The notes beneath the pieces were generated by a model. The model had not been told where the DNA came from and did not search any database. It saw only the letters and a program-made list of their open reading frames with translations. DNA of 64,000 nt from Microtetraspora glauca (GTDB lineage: Bacteria > Actinomycetota > Actinomycetes > Streptosporangiales > Streptosporangiaceae): positions 124,001 to 188,000 of the forward strand of contig BBYL01000009.1 of the NCBI GenBank assembly GCA_001570385.1, given 5' to 3'. The position numbers were made by a program, and so were the translations under genes. Positions 27,080 to 36,522 of the stretch are shown one piece after another. Every line of letters begins with the position of its first letter. The stretch's first letter is position 1.

Positions 27080-28246
27080 GTGACCACACAGCCGGGGCGT
27101 CCGCGTCTGTTACGTGAGCTGAACGATCGTGCTGCGCTGCAGCTACTGGGTTCGTCGGGAGCGCTGACCCGGGCGCAGGTGAGCGAGATGACCGGGCTGT
27201 CGAAGGTGACGGCCAGCCACGTCTTGTCTCGGTTGGAGGAGCGCGGCCTGGTCATCGAGGCCGGCGCGCAAGGGGGCGGACGCGGGCCTAACGCGGTCCT
27301 GTACGAGCTCAACCCATCGTGCGGCCATGTGATCGCGATCGAGGTCTACCAGGACACGACGACCGCCGTTCTCGCCGACATCACGGGCAGGCCGCTGGCG
27401 CAGACGACGGTCGCGACCGATGTCAGCGCGGATCCGGCCGCAGCGACGCACACGATCGTGCAACACCTGGCTCGGACCGCGAAGATCGATGTGGCGCAGG
27501 TGCAGGCGTGCGTCATCGCCCTGCCCGGCGTCATCGATCCGGCGACAAGCCGCATTCACTTCTGCTACGACATGCCCGCCTGGCACGGGGATGTGATCGA
27601 AGTCCTCCGCCGCACGTTGCGGTTGCCCGTCACGATCGACAACGACGTCAATCTCGCCGCGATAGCCGAACGCATGCTCGGATCCGCGAGCACGGCGCGC
27701 AGCTTCGTGCTCATGTGGATCGGACGCGGCCCTGGATCGGCCGTCATGGTAGGCGATCAGCTATTACGCGGGGCAGCCGGTGCGGCAGGCGAACTCGGCT
27801 GGATGCCCGTCCCCGGCGCGGCCGTCAGCGACGGCGGCTTCGATCGCAGCCGTCATGAGGTAGGGGCAGCCTTCCAGTCCCTGGTCGGCTGGCGGGCGGT
27901 GCAAGAACTCGCCGACAGCCACCACGTCGCGGCCGAGAATGCCGCGCAAAGCGTGGCGGCCGCCGCAGGCAGCGCGCGGGGAGCGGCCTTCCTTGACGAA
28001 TTGGCTCGGCGGGTCGCTTTGGGGGTCGCTTCCATCTGCGCCGTTCTCGATCCTGAACTCGTCGTGCTGGGCAGCGATGTCGGCTCCGCTGGAGGCGACG
28101 AACTCGCCGGCCGTGTTCAAAGGGCCGTCGCGGGCATGTGCCTGGCCCGGCCACGGGTGCAGGCAAGCACGATCGTGGACGGACCCGTAGTGCGCGGTGC
28201 TCGGCTGGTCGCAGTCCAACAGGCACGTGAACGGGTCTTCTTTTAG
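27080..28246 (+). CDS. ROK-family regulator (NagC/Mlc-like), transposon cargo
   Basis: 388 residues from GTG 27080. I chose this over the upstream GTG because the sequence before it lacks coding character. Residues about 15-70 form a winged helix: NDRAALQLLGSSGALTRAQV, SEMTGLSKVTASHVLSRLEE. A sugar-kinase-like ROK domain follows (VIAIEVYQDTTTAVLADITG, LPVTIDNDVNLAAIAERML, RGAAGAAGELGWM). The CxCGxxGC zinc motif of classic ROK proteins is absent, as in some regulators. The likely role is sensing an amino sugar and controlling the glycosidase or a matching transporter outside the window. Confidence 0.85.
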   Translation: MTTQPGRPRLLRELNDRAALQLLGSSGALTRAQVSEMTGLSKVTASHVLSRLEERGLVIEAGAQGGGRGPNAVLYELNPSCGHVIAIEVYQDTTTAVLADITGRPLAQTTVATDVSADPAAATHTIVQHLARTAKIDVAQVQACVIALPGVIDPATSRIHFCYDMPAWHGDVIEVLRRTLRLPVTIDNDVNLAAIAERMLGSASTARSFVLMWIGRGPGSAVMVGDQLLRGAAGAAGELGWMPVPGAAVSDGGFDRSRHEVGAAFQSLVGWRAVQELADSHHVAAENAAQSVAAAAGSARGAAFLDELARRVALGVASICAVLDPELVVLGSDVGSAGGDELAGRVQRAVAGMCLARPRVQASTIVDGPVVRGARLVAVQQARERVFF

Positions 28247-28312
28247 AGGTCAGTTCACGCTGGGCTGCCCTCCCGACAGCAGTCCGCATAGACGAACCCG
28301 CTCTGGCACCGA

Positions 28313-28945
28313 ATGGATCTGGTCATGGCCTTCGCAGAAATGGTTAGCCGGATCTTCTCCGAGAAGATCTCTACCCGGATCAAGGTCCGGCCGGAGTTCG
28401 AGACCGCCCTGAAGCTGTGCACCGACATCAAGGGCGCCGCCCCGGACCAGGCGGTGATCCTGGTCGTGCACGAGATGAAGAGGCTGGCGCGCAACGCCGC
28501 CGAGCTAATGACGCTGGCCGCGACCCTGCAGGAAGCGGGCATCCAGCTGGAGCTGCTGACCGGGCCGCTGGTCGGCGTCTATGACCCCCAAAGGGATGGG
28601 CTCGATACTGTTCGCCATCTTGGCCGTCGGCGCCCAGCTGGATCGCAACTACATCCGCGAGAAGACCCTGGAGGGCCACCAGGCGGCTGCGGCCAAGGGC
28701 AATAGCTCCCGCGCGCTCCACACAGCGGCCGGCCGAGGGTCTTCGATGAGGACATGCTCACCTTCGCCCTGGCGCTACGCGACAAGGGCGTGCCGGTGCC
28801 CGACATCGCCAAGAAGCTGACCATCAAGACAGGGATCAACACGGGCAAGAACCCCTCCCTGGCCTCGGTCTATCGCGCCCTGGCCGAAGCCGATGCCCTG
28901 ATCACCCGCCCCAGCCCGATGCCCACCGGAGGAGTGGGTGCCTGA
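28313..28945 (+). pseudogene. Serine recombinase (resolvase) of the 7.8-kb transposon, frameshifted
   Basis: The N-terminal catalytic serine region is missing; the frame enters at RIFSEKISTRIKVRPEFETA. It continues through EMKRLARNAAELMTLAATLQ and shifts near 28590 into KGMGSILFAILAVGAQLDRN, YIREKTLEGHQAAAAKGN. It shifts back near 28745 for the C-terminal helix-turn-helix (FALALRDKGVPVPDIAKKL). Two compensating frameshifts and a lost start make it inactive. Its position and direction next to the transposase mirror the 3.3-kb element. Confidence 0.8.
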
Positions 28946-29008
28946 GAAGGCGGTGAAGACAGCTTCGGGGTAACGCAGTCATAGGGGCCGCCGTGGTTGC
29001 GCAGCGGT

Positions 29009-31955
29009 TCAGGCGGGCTGGCCGGCCGCCAGCTCTGGCTTCGGGCCCGGCCCGAGGTCAGGGCCGAGGTCTGGGCTCTCCAGGTCTGGGCCGAGGTCGA
29101 GCCGTTTGCTCATGTCGAGCTCGAACTTGCCGTACAGGTTCAGATGGGTCCAGAACAGGGCTGATAGGCCGCGCCGGTCGGCGTCGGTGAGCTTCTTGCT
29201 CCACTTCGGTTCGGCCAAGACGATCTGCACCATGCGGGTGTTCAAGTAGACGATCGCGGCCTGGACCAGGTGGAGCGCCAGCGCGGACACTTCGACGCTC
29301 TCGCGGTCGTCGCCGGTGAGGTCGCCGGCCTTGCCGTAGAAGATGTCCTTGTTGGCGGAGTTCCAGTTCTCCACCACGTTCAGGCCCTCGTGGATCTCGC
29401 GGCGCAGCTCTTCGGCGGCGAGATAGTCGCAGATGAACACGGTGCGGATCACCCGTCCGAGTTCCTCGATCGCCCGGTAGGTGGAGTGCTTGGGGCCGCC
29501 GCGGGTGAAGCGGCGCAGCATCTGGTGGGCCTCGGCGGTGTGCAGCCGCAGCGCGGTCGCGTACTTGATCATCTGGTCGTACTGGTTGGCGATCAGCTCC
29601 CAGTCGATCGTCTTGCCCGACAGGACGCTCTCCAGTTGCGGCCAGGCCTCCGCTTCGGTCAGGCCCGGCCGGTACAACCGAGCCGAGCCGACGTTCTTGA
29701 GCCGGGGCAGCAGCTTGAAGTCCAAAAGGTGCGAGAAGGCGAAACCCACGATCGAGGCGCCATGGGTATCGGTGTACTGCCGGTCGATCTCCGCGCTGGT
29801 CAGATGGCGCAGCAGGCCCTCGATCATCGAGGCGACCTCGGAGTCGGTGGTGGAGCGCACCTGGGAGTAGATGCACACGTTCTTACGCTCGACGTGCCAA
29901 TACACCATGATCCCGGCGCCGCCGTAGCGCTGGTGCCACTCGGTCATGAAGTTGGCCGACCAGGAGCCGAACTTGCGCGAGTCCGACGCGCACGCCGTAC
30001 CGGGCCCCCACAACGTGGAGTCGCGCACCTCCAACGTCTTGTTGACCACGGCACGGATCGCGGCGCGCAGGTTGTCGCGGTTGACGAACAACCGCCGGAC
30101 ACGACGCAACGCCACCTCGGTGTCGGCCTCCATCCCGGCCATCACCGCGGTGCCGTCGGCGACCCGCTTGATGCCCATGTTGGTGCCCAGCCCGAACGTG
30201 CACAGCAGCAGCCGGCGGCGCAAAACCTCAGGGTCGGTGACGGTGCGCGTGCCACCGAGGTGAACTCGGAGGTGAACTTCGTGGCGTGGTCGACGTTCTT
30301 GATCAGGTCCAGCAGGTCGATCACGCCCCAGCGGCGGGCGATCTCGGCCTTGAGCGCCTCCAGGTTCTCCGGCTCGACCTGCTTGCCCAGGGACGGGACG
30401 TTGATCCACGGTTCCCCTTGGCGCTTGGTGATGCCCACCCCGCCGGTGGTGCTCTTCTTCAACCCCTTGTTCAGCCGATCCAGCGCCGCGACGTGCCGCC
30501 TCTGCAGGTCGGCGATGAAGTCGGCCGGATCACGGGGCTTGGACAGCGCCTCGTAGTGCACGTCCCGGTTGTCCTCGAAATCGGGCGGCAGGTCATGGTC
30601 GGGGTTGCGCCAGATGTTGGCGCCCTCCACCCAGATCTCCCGGCGCCGGATCGCCTTGCGCAGCGCCACCAGCACGCACAGCTCATACGGGATGCGCTCG
30701 ATGAGGCCGGTGTCGGGGTCGAGGATCGCATCACGCCAGTCCTCGGGCACCACGTGCTCCACCGGCACCGCCTCGGCGGCGGCGTAGAACTCGGCATCGG
30801 AATCGGCGTAGCGCTCCAGCAACTCCAGCGCGTCCATCACCGGCTTGAAGACCTCGTTGCTGGAGCGGAACCGCACCGCCCGCAGCAGCTTGGGCAGGCC
30901 GCGCCGGTAGTGGTGGGAGTAGGAGCCGCGCAACTTGGTCCGCACCCGGGTGTTGAACACCTTCTCGTTCGCCTTGGCCTCGGCGATGATGTCCTCCAGG
31001 GTGCCCTGACCCACCACCGGATACAGCGCCTTGCGGACGATCTCCTCCGGCAGCTCCAGCGCCGCGGTGGCCAGCTTCACCAAGATGTTGTTCTTGCCAT
31101 GGACCCGCCGGAACTCGGCGTTGAGCTCGCCCTCGACCTTCTTCTCCGCCCGCACGCTGATCTTGTGCACGAGGTGGATCAGCAGCTCGACCAGGCGTCG
31201 GTGATCTCAGCCTGCCGCACATGGCACAACGCGGCCAGCAACGTGACGCGCACCGGCACCTCGGCCGCCTTGAAGTCGGAGGGGTACATCTTCATCGCCC
31301 GCGCCCGCCACCCGGCCACCACCTTCTCGGAGACCTCCGCAAACAAGGTGGCCGGCAGGCCGATCGCCTCGACCCGGCCCAGCTTCACGATCTCGGCCAG
31401 CAGCGTGTCCAGCTGGAAGGAACCGGGGTCCTCATTCAGCTCTTGCAAGAACGCACGCCGCCCTCCCTCGTGGGCAGCGGCGGCCTGGCTCTGTCCCTCC
31501 GGCTCAGCAGCGGCCTGCGCTGAGGCCGAGTCATCAGAGGTTGCAGCGGGCGGCGGAGGAGGCGCGGTGATGAGCTCCTCCAGCTTGCCCACCGCATCGA
31601 ACGACAACCGGTTCAGGGTCCTGTGGGTGAAGTTCCGCTCGAACAGCGTCTCGGCCGCACCCAGGACGCGTTCGATCCGGGTCGTCTTCGGCGGCTCGAT
31701 CCGGTCCTCTCGACAGCGCGTCAGCAGCGCCCCGCGCAGCCGATCCCGCGACATCTCCACCGGGCAGATCTTGGTGGCCGGCCAGTCGGCGAGCTTGTCC
31801 TCATCGCCCACCGTCGGCTCCCGGAAGTCGTGAAACTTCCTGATCTGCGCCCGGTGGTACTCGATCGTGCGCCCCGACCAGGCGTAGGAGGAGAACAAGG
31901 CCACCTCCACCTTGACCTGCTCGGCTAGTAGACAAAACCTGACCGCATCGTCCAA
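29009..31955 (-). pseudogene. tnpA: Tn3-family transposase of the 7.8-kb transposon, disrupted
   Basis: About 970 codons remain in three frames. Frame one (from 31955) lacks roughly the first 70-90 residues and starts AEQVKVEVALFSSYAWSGRT. A one-base deletion near 31205 shifts it into ISVRAEKKVEGELNAEFRRV. A second shift near 30255 leads to [20 protein letters not shown]. The last frame holds the catalytic [20 protein letters not shown] and the C-terminus [20 protein letters not shown], to 29009. The order of domains is complete apart from the N-terminus, so decay is younger than in the 3.3-kb element. Confidence 0.9.
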
Positions 31956-31972
31956 TGATCGTCATACAGAGT

Positions 31973-32010
31973 TACTTTGCGGCTGGTGACGCGGACCCGA
32001 GTGGGGGGCC
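31973..32010 (-). repeat. Right terminal inverted repeat of the 7.8-kb transposon
   Basis: 38 bases ending CCCGAGTGGGGGGCC on the plus strand, followed by ACGGC (32011-32015). Confidence 0.95.
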
Positions 32011-32082
32011 ACGGCGTCGGGGATCCGGCACCAGCGCGGGGACGAACCCCAGCTCCGCGGCCGCCTCGGTCGTCGTGGTCAT
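32011..32082 (-). pseudogene. 5' end of a gene cut by the 7.8-kb transposon
   Basis: ATG 32082 has GAGGAGGTGTC immediately upstream, an excellent ribosome binding site. The frame TTTTEAAAELGFVPALVPDP runs into the target duplication. Rejoined across the transposon, the frame would end at 24144, giving only about 45 residues. So the gene was either a small peptide gene or was already shifted. It is divergent from the MFS exporter and shares its operator-rich promoter, so it may have encoded a regulator or a co-regulated protein. I do not recognise it. Confidence 0.5.
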
Positions 32083-32114
32083 GACACCTCCTCGCCCGGG
32101 CCTGGTTGACGATG

Positions 32115-32167
32115 GTTCGCTGCACGAACTAATCTCGTTCGCATTCCGAACAATTCGATATACGAAC
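32115..32167. promoter_or_regulatory. Three GTTCG-N5-CGAAC operators ahead of the MFS exporter
   Basis: GTTCG-CTGCA-CGAAC (32115-32129), GTTCG-CATTC-CGAAC (32137-32151) and ATTCG-ATATA-CGAAC (32153-32167, one mismatch) lie in the 97-base divergent gap. Their centres are 22 and 16 bases apart. This is a typical array for a dimeric repressor of a drug exporter. The repressor gene itself is not recognisable in the window. Confidence 0.7.
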
Positions 32168-32179
32168 TAAAGGGGTGCC

Positions 32180-33664
32180 ATGACCACGAGCACTCGACCG
32201 AATGGCGAGCCCGCCGCCCCACAGGCGGACGGCGCGCCGCGGGACTCGGGCGCTGACGCCACCAGGACCCTGATCGCGCTGGTCACAGCCGTGTTCGCTT
32301 ACGCCCTCATGCAGACCGTGGTGGTGCCCGCCCTGCGACTGCTGGAGCGCGAACTGGACACCACCCCGGCGTGGTCCACCTGGATTCTCAGCGCCTTCCT
32401 CCTGTCCAGCGCCGTCCTGACGCCGCTTCTCGGCCGCGTCGGCGACCTGTACGGCAAACGGCGGGTGCTGATCGCCGTGCTCGGCGTGTACGGGGTCGGA
32501 ATGATCGGTGCGGCCGTCGCCCAGAACATCGGCCAGCTCATCGCCGCCCGCGTGGTCCAGGGGGCCGCCCTGTCGGTGGTGCCGCTGTCGATGGCGATCC
32601 TGCGCGAGGCGATGCCCCGCCGGCGGCTGCCGTTCGCGATGGGACTGGTCTCCGGCATCGTCGGAGCGGGGGCGGGGGCGGGCCTGGTGATCGGCGGCTT
32701 GCTGGCCGACCACCTGCCCTGGCGGTACCTGTTCGTACTGGGTGCGCTGCTCGCCGCGATCAGTCTGCTGATGGCGCTGCGATGGGTGCCGGAGAGCCGC
32801 CACACCGCGGCCGGCCGGCTCGACCTGCCCGGCGCGGCGCTGCTCGGCTTCAGCCTGGTCGCGATTCTGCTCGCGCTCACCCAGGGGCCGTCCTGGGGCT
32901 GGACCTCGGCCCGGGTGCTCGGTCTCTTCGCGCTCGGGGCGCTGCTGTTCGCCGCGCTCCTGGCGGTGGAGCGCGGCAGGTCCGGCGCGCTCATCGACGT
33001 CGGAGAGCTGCGGGACCGGCCGATGCTGGTGACACATGCCGCCGCCGCCTTCTTCGGCGCCGGGTCCTACTTCTTCTACCTGGCGATGCCGCTGTTCGCC
33101 CAGCAGGTGCCGGGGCCGGGCGGTGTCGGTTTCGCGACCTCCGTCACCGTCGCGGGGCTGCTGATGTTGCCCGGCATGCTGGCCATCATCCCGGCGAGCA
33201 TGGCCGTCGGCCGGATCGCGACGGCGCTCGGCCCGCGCTGGCCGCTCGCGGGCGGGTTCCTGCTGCTCACCGTCGGTTCGGTACTGCTCGCTCTGTCCCA
33301 TGCCGACGAGTGGGAACATCTGGTGTTCTACGCGATCGTCGGGGCGGGATCCGGACTCGTCATGGGCACGCTGCCCAAGCTGATCGCCGACCTGGTGCCG
33401 CTCGACAGGACCGGCACCGCCAACGGGATCAACAACATCGCGCGCACTGTCGGCAGCGTCGTCGGCAGCCAGCTCGCCGCCGCGGTCATCGCCTCCAGCA
33501 TCTCCTCCAGAGCCGCCGGAGTGCCGGACTCCGCCTTCACCACCTTGTTCTGGCTGGGCGCGGCCGCCGCCGTGCTCGGGGCCGCCCTGTCACCGCTCGC
33601 CGTACGGCACGCGGCCGCCGCGGCATCGTCGGCGCGACCCGCCGAACGGGAACTCCACCCGTAG
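32180..33664 (+). CDS. MFS multidrug exporter (DHA2-type)
   Basis: 494 residues with about 14 hydrophobic segments, as in the EmrB/QacA (DHA2) branch. Motif A appears after helix 2 as GRVGDLYGKRRVL. Motif C-like, glycine-rich GIVGAGAGAGLVIGGLLAD marks the antiporter class. FALMQTVV-like helix 1 (AYALMQTVVVPALRLLEREL) replaces the usual 'D-x-x-I-V-N-V-A-L-P'. It would export drugs or metabolites in exchange for protons. The start ATG 32180 has AAAGGGG upstream. Control is probably through the triple operator. Confidence 0.9.
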   Translation: MTTSTRPNGEPAAPQADGAPRDSGADATRTLIALVTAVFAYALMQTVVVPALRLLERELDTTPAWSTWILSAFLLSSAVLTPLLGRVGDLYGKRRVLIAVLGVYGVGMIGAAVAQNIGQLIAARVVQGAALSVVPLSMAILREAMPRRRLPFAMGLVSGIVGAGAGAGLVIGGLLADHLPWRYLFVLGALLAAISLLMALRWVPESRHTAAGRLDLPGAALLGFSLVAILLALTQGPSWGWTSARVLGLFALGALLFAALLAVERGRSGALIDVGELRDRPMLVTHAAAAFFGAGSYFFYLAMPLFAQQVPGPGGVGFATSVTVAGLLMLPGMLAIIPASMAVGRIATALGPRWPLAGGFLLLTVGSVLLALSHADEWEHLVFYAIVGAGSGLVMGTLPKLIADLVPLDRTGTANGINNIARTVGSVVGSQLAAAVIASSISSRAAGVPDSAFTTLFWLGAAAAVLGAALSPLAVRHAAAAASSARPAERELHP

Positions 33665-33681
33665 CCCGTCCCTTCAGAGGA

Positions 33682-33712
33682 ACGGCCCCGGACCTGCGCG
33701 GTCCGAGGCCGT
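33682..33712 (+). terminator. Hairpin after the MFS exporter
   Basis: ACGGCC-C-CGGACC (33682-33694), loop TGCGC, and GGTCCG-A-GGCCGT (33700-33712) form a 12-pair stem with one C/A mismatch, 18 bases after the stop. There is no T-run, as is common for actinobacterial terminators. It may also serve the convergent gene at 33783. Confidence 0.65.
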
Positions 33713-33782
33713 GGCGTGTCGATCGTCAGAGCCGGTCAGGATGATCGGGTTCCTCGTCCTGCCGCCGGCCGGGATTCTGCTC

Positions 33783-34268
33783 TCATGCCGGCTGGAGAGT
33801 CCACGACTGCTTGCCGTGGAGGTCAGGGCTGTCTCCCAGCAGGACGGCGGGGCGTTTCGGACCGAAGTCGGTCACGTAGCCGAGCCCCCGCGCGATGGTG
33901 ACCCGGCCACCGCCGGCATCGCCGACGATCCAGGTGTGCCAGGGACCCGGCTCGCAGGGCAGCGTGGCGACCATCGGAGGATAGATCCGCTCCAGGGCGG
34001 TGCTCATGCAGGTGCCGGTGGTCGCGTGCCGGATCATGACGCTGTCGCCGTCGCCGGTGGGCACGAGGATCCACCTGGTGTCGCACGCGCCGGGCAGAAC
34101 CTTCGAGTTGAATTCGCCTTCTCCGCGCAGGCACGCCCCCTCCGAGTTGACGATCTGGTACGTCCCCGGCCGGACTGGGACGGACGGAGCCGCCGACGCG
34201 GGGACGGCGAGGGCGACGGAGATGGCCGCCGCCAGCACGGCAGAGGCGGAGGCGAGACGGATACGCAC
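33783..34268 (-). CDS. Secreted beta-trefoil-like (ricin-type) small protein
   Basis: 161 residues. A clear Sec signal peptide (IRLASASAVLAAAISVALAV, cleavage after PASA, near residue 26) is followed by a mature domain of about 135 residues. It has repeating strands and four cysteines (ACLRG, GACDTRW, GTCMS, LPCEPG). The pattern GTYQIVNSEGACLRG ... RHATTGTCMS fits a beta-trefoil of the ricin-lectin kind or a trefoil protease inhibitor. The function is open: carbohydrate binding or inhibition of a protease. The start is GTG 34268 with AAGGAAGGGG upstream. Confidence 0.75.
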   Translation of the reverse strand: MRIRLASASAVLAAAISVALAVPASAAPSVPVRPGTYQIVNSEGACLRGEGEFNSKVLPGACDTRWILVPTGDGDSVMIRHATTGTCMSTALERIYPPMVATLPCEPGPWHTWIVGDAGGGRVTIARGLGYVTDFGPKRPAVLLGDSPDLHGKQSWTLQPA

Positions 34269-34417
34269 GAGGAACCCCTTCCTTGTGGCTACTTTGCGTC
34301 ACCGATTATTACGTAACGCATCCAAAAAGGTCCGGAAAACGAACCGACTGATTACGTGGCGTAGCCGTTTCGAATGCGCTCGCTGGCCGGACTCCCGGCC
34401 TGGAAGGATGACCGCCC

Positions 34418-35302
34418 ATGACGGCGATCATGCGGCGATATGCGGATGTGGGCGATCTACGCGCGATGCAGAGGGTGACACAGCGCGTGTGGTCGGTGGA
34501 CAGCCCTCATCACGTCGGCGACCTGGCCTGGGGCCGCCTGATGTACACGCTCGACCAGGCGGACTGGCCCATCGCCCTGTGGGAGGCCGACGGTCGCGTG
34601 GTCGCCTGGGGGTGGGCGCACCTGCCCGACGATCTCCGGCTGCAGGTGGATCCGGCGTTCCCGGAGCTGGTCGAGGAGATCCTGGCCTGGTTCGACGAGA
34701 CGGCCGCCGGCGGACCGCGCGAGATCAACGTGCTCGACGCTCAGACGGAGTTGCGTGACGCGCTCGTCCGCCATGGATACCGACCGAGGGACGACGCGCC
34801 CTACTTCCGCTACCACTCCCGGTCGCTCACCGACCTGCCCGCACCCGCGCTGCCGGACGGCTTCACCGCTCGTGCCGTACGCGGTGATCAGGACGTGGAC
34901 CGGCGCGTCGCCGTCCACCAGGCCGCGTGGAGTTCGACCGGCGTAACGACCGAGTCCTATCGGGCGATCATGGACGCGTGGCCGTACCGGCCGGAGCTGG
35001 ACTGGATCGTCGAGGCTCCCGACGGTCGCTTCGCCGCGAACTGCCTGATCTGGTATGACGACGCCCACCGCGTCGGGCTCATCGAGCCCGTCGGCACCGA
35101 CCCCGCCCACCGCCGCCGCGGGCTCTCCCGGGCGGTGTGCCTGGCCGCCCTCCACGCGCTCCGTCGCGCCGGCGCCACCAGCGCGATCGTCTGCCCGCGC
35201 GGTGACGCGGGCTATCCCGTTCCCCAAGCGCTCTACCGCGGCCTGGGATTTCACCCCTACGCGCGTACGCACACCTACGTCAAACTGGGGCGGACCGAGT
35301 GA
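34418..35302 (+). CDS. GNAT-family N-acetyltransferase, tandem-domain type
   Basis: 294 residues with two GNAT-like halves. The N-terminal half (about 1-140) is degenerate. The C-terminal half carries the acetyl-CoA motif A in PVGTDPAHRRRGLSRAVCLA and the late strand QALYRGLGFHPYARTHTYVK. It probably acetylates a small amine, but no substrate can be named. ATG 34418 lies 9 bases after GGAAGGATGA. It is a complete gene, unlike the GNAT relic at 2737. Confidence 0.88.
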   Translation: MTAIMRRYADVGDLRAMQRVTQRVWSVDSPHHVGDLAWGRLMYTLDQADWPIALWEADGRVVAWGWAHLPDDLRLQVDPAFPELVEEILAWFDETAAGGPREINVLDAQTELRDALVRHGYRPRDDAPYFRYHSRSLTDLPAPALPDGFTARAVRGDQDVDRRVAVHQAAWSSTGVTTESYRAIMDAWPYRPELDWIVEAPDGRFAANCLIWYDDAHRVGLIEPVGTDPAHRRRGLSRAVCLAALHALRRAGATSAIVCPRGDAGYPVPQALYRGLGFHPYARTHTYVKLGRTE

Positions 35303-35772
35303 AGCACCCCTCCCACTCCTTCATGCGACGATGCGGACATGACCCATGCCACCGGCTCGCACGTGGTGAAGGGCCTTCAGGAGAGAGCGGCTCGGGCGCT
35401 GCCCGCGGAGCACGTCGAGCACGCGGTTGCTTGTAACGATGACGTCCGGCATAGCCGCCCGCGGAGCGGCTCCGCCCCCGCCGCTGCTGTGGCCGCCGAG
35501 CAGTCCGCCGCCCGGGTGGTGGGAGAAGCGGCCGTCATGGGCGCGGGGGTGCAGGTCCTCGTTCCAGGCGCGTCCGAGCGGGCCGAGGGCCTTGAACTGG
35601 ACGCCGCCCGGCCGGGCAACCCGTGACCACCTGAAGAAGCACACCCGCGGGGGTCGTGCGGCCGGCAAGCGCACGGCCCCCGCAACAACCTCGGCTACTT
35701 CTTGCGGGTCGCCCCGCCCGTGAACCACTGCACCAGCAGGACCGCCGCATGCACGGCCGCCTCGGAGCGGCG
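35303..35772. other. Gap with possible remnants, no clear gene
   Basis: A minus-strand frame reads NEDLHPRAHDGRFSHHPGGG near 35530, a phrase resembling ends of phage-associated proteins, but the frame on either side is compositionally non-coding. Another minus-strand stretch (35695-35772, SEAAVHAAVLLVQWFTGGAT then RKK-stop) is in frame with, and directly follows, the stop of the methyltransferase relic. I cannot assign a gene. Confidence 0.35.
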
Positions 35773-36249
35773 CTAGACCTTGCGGGCGACGCCGCACCAG
35801 GAGTTGAGCTTGCGCTTCGGGCCGTCGACTTCCCCATCGGGGCTCCACCGGCCGAGGTCGATGACGCCGGGCCCGACGAGCTCCAGGCCGTCGAAGAACC
35901 GGGCCGCCTCGTCCTTCGTGCGGTAGGTGAGAGGCACCCTCAGCTGGCTGTTCAGCCCGAACATGCGCTCCCCGAGTTCGGGGTCGATGTCGTCACTGGT
36001 GACGTGGGCGAGGATCACGTAGCTGCCGGGGCAGAGCTGATCCACGTATCCGGCGACCACGCCGTACGGGTCGTCGCTGTCGTCGATGAAGTGGACGAGG
36101 GCGACGAGGAGAACGGCGATGGGCTTGGTGAAATCGAGCATGCGCGCGGTTTCAGGGTGCCGGAGCACCGCCGGGTAGTCACGCGCGTCGGCCTCGATGT
36201 AGACGGTCTGCGGGTCACCCTGGATAAGGGCCTGGGCGTGCGGGGCGAG
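35773..36249 (-). pseudogene. SAM-dependent methyltransferase (DUF574 type), N-terminus missing
   Basis: The frame is homologous in style from LAPHAQALIQGDPQTVYIEA onward, through LDFTKPIAVLLVALVHFIDD, and SYVILAHVTSDDIDPELGER to KRKLNSWCGVARKV-stop. In DUF574 methyltransferases this is the second half. The N-terminal SAM-binding 'G-T-G-x-P-T' half is absent and is replaced by unrelated codons up to 36381. The remaining product should not bind SAM. Confidence 0.7.
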
Positions 36250-36522
36250 CGTTCCCCATGCCCAGGCCGCTCTGCGCCTGCCGCCGTTCATGGCCCAGAT
36301 GATGACCGATCGGGCGCATAGCTCACAGGTGGAGGAAACGGTCCGGAGCCGACCTGTGACCTTCTCCGAGTGGATCGTCACGGCGGCCCGGCTCGTGCAA
36401 GGGCCAGGGGCCTACGTCGCTGGCGAGAATCGTGCCCCTAAGAGATCTCGCGACCTTGAATGGGGGTTCCTTGCTTGTGCAGGCTGAGCGTTTGGTCGAG
36501 GATCCTGTCGCGGATGCCGCCT

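Larger units (their letters stand above)
24215..32010. mobile_element. Tn3-family transposon (7,796 bp) with glycosidase/ROK/TetR cargo
   Basis: The 38-bp terminal inverted repeats (24215-24252 and 31973-32010) match over their full length on inspection. The element is flanked by direct ACGGC duplications (24210-24214 and 32011-32015). Its order is: small membrane-protein relic, tetR-type gene (minus), GH20-like glycosidase, ROK regulator, decayed resolvase (plus), decayed transposase (minus). Its terminal repeats share the blocks GCGGCTGG, GAC and a GGGCC end with those of the 3.3-kb element, so the two belong to one family. Transposase and resolvase are both broken, so it is now immobile unless helped in trans. 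Confidence 0.93.

Noticed and set aside
28061-28246. Sugar kinase rather than regulator for the ROK protein
   Set aside because: An N-terminal winged helix is clear and the ROK zinc motif is absent, so a regulator is more likely.
28575-28760. Possible programmed frameshift in the resolvase at CCCCCAAAGGG
   Set aside because: A second, compensating shift is needed 150 bases on, and the catalytic N-terminus is missing, so decay explains it better.
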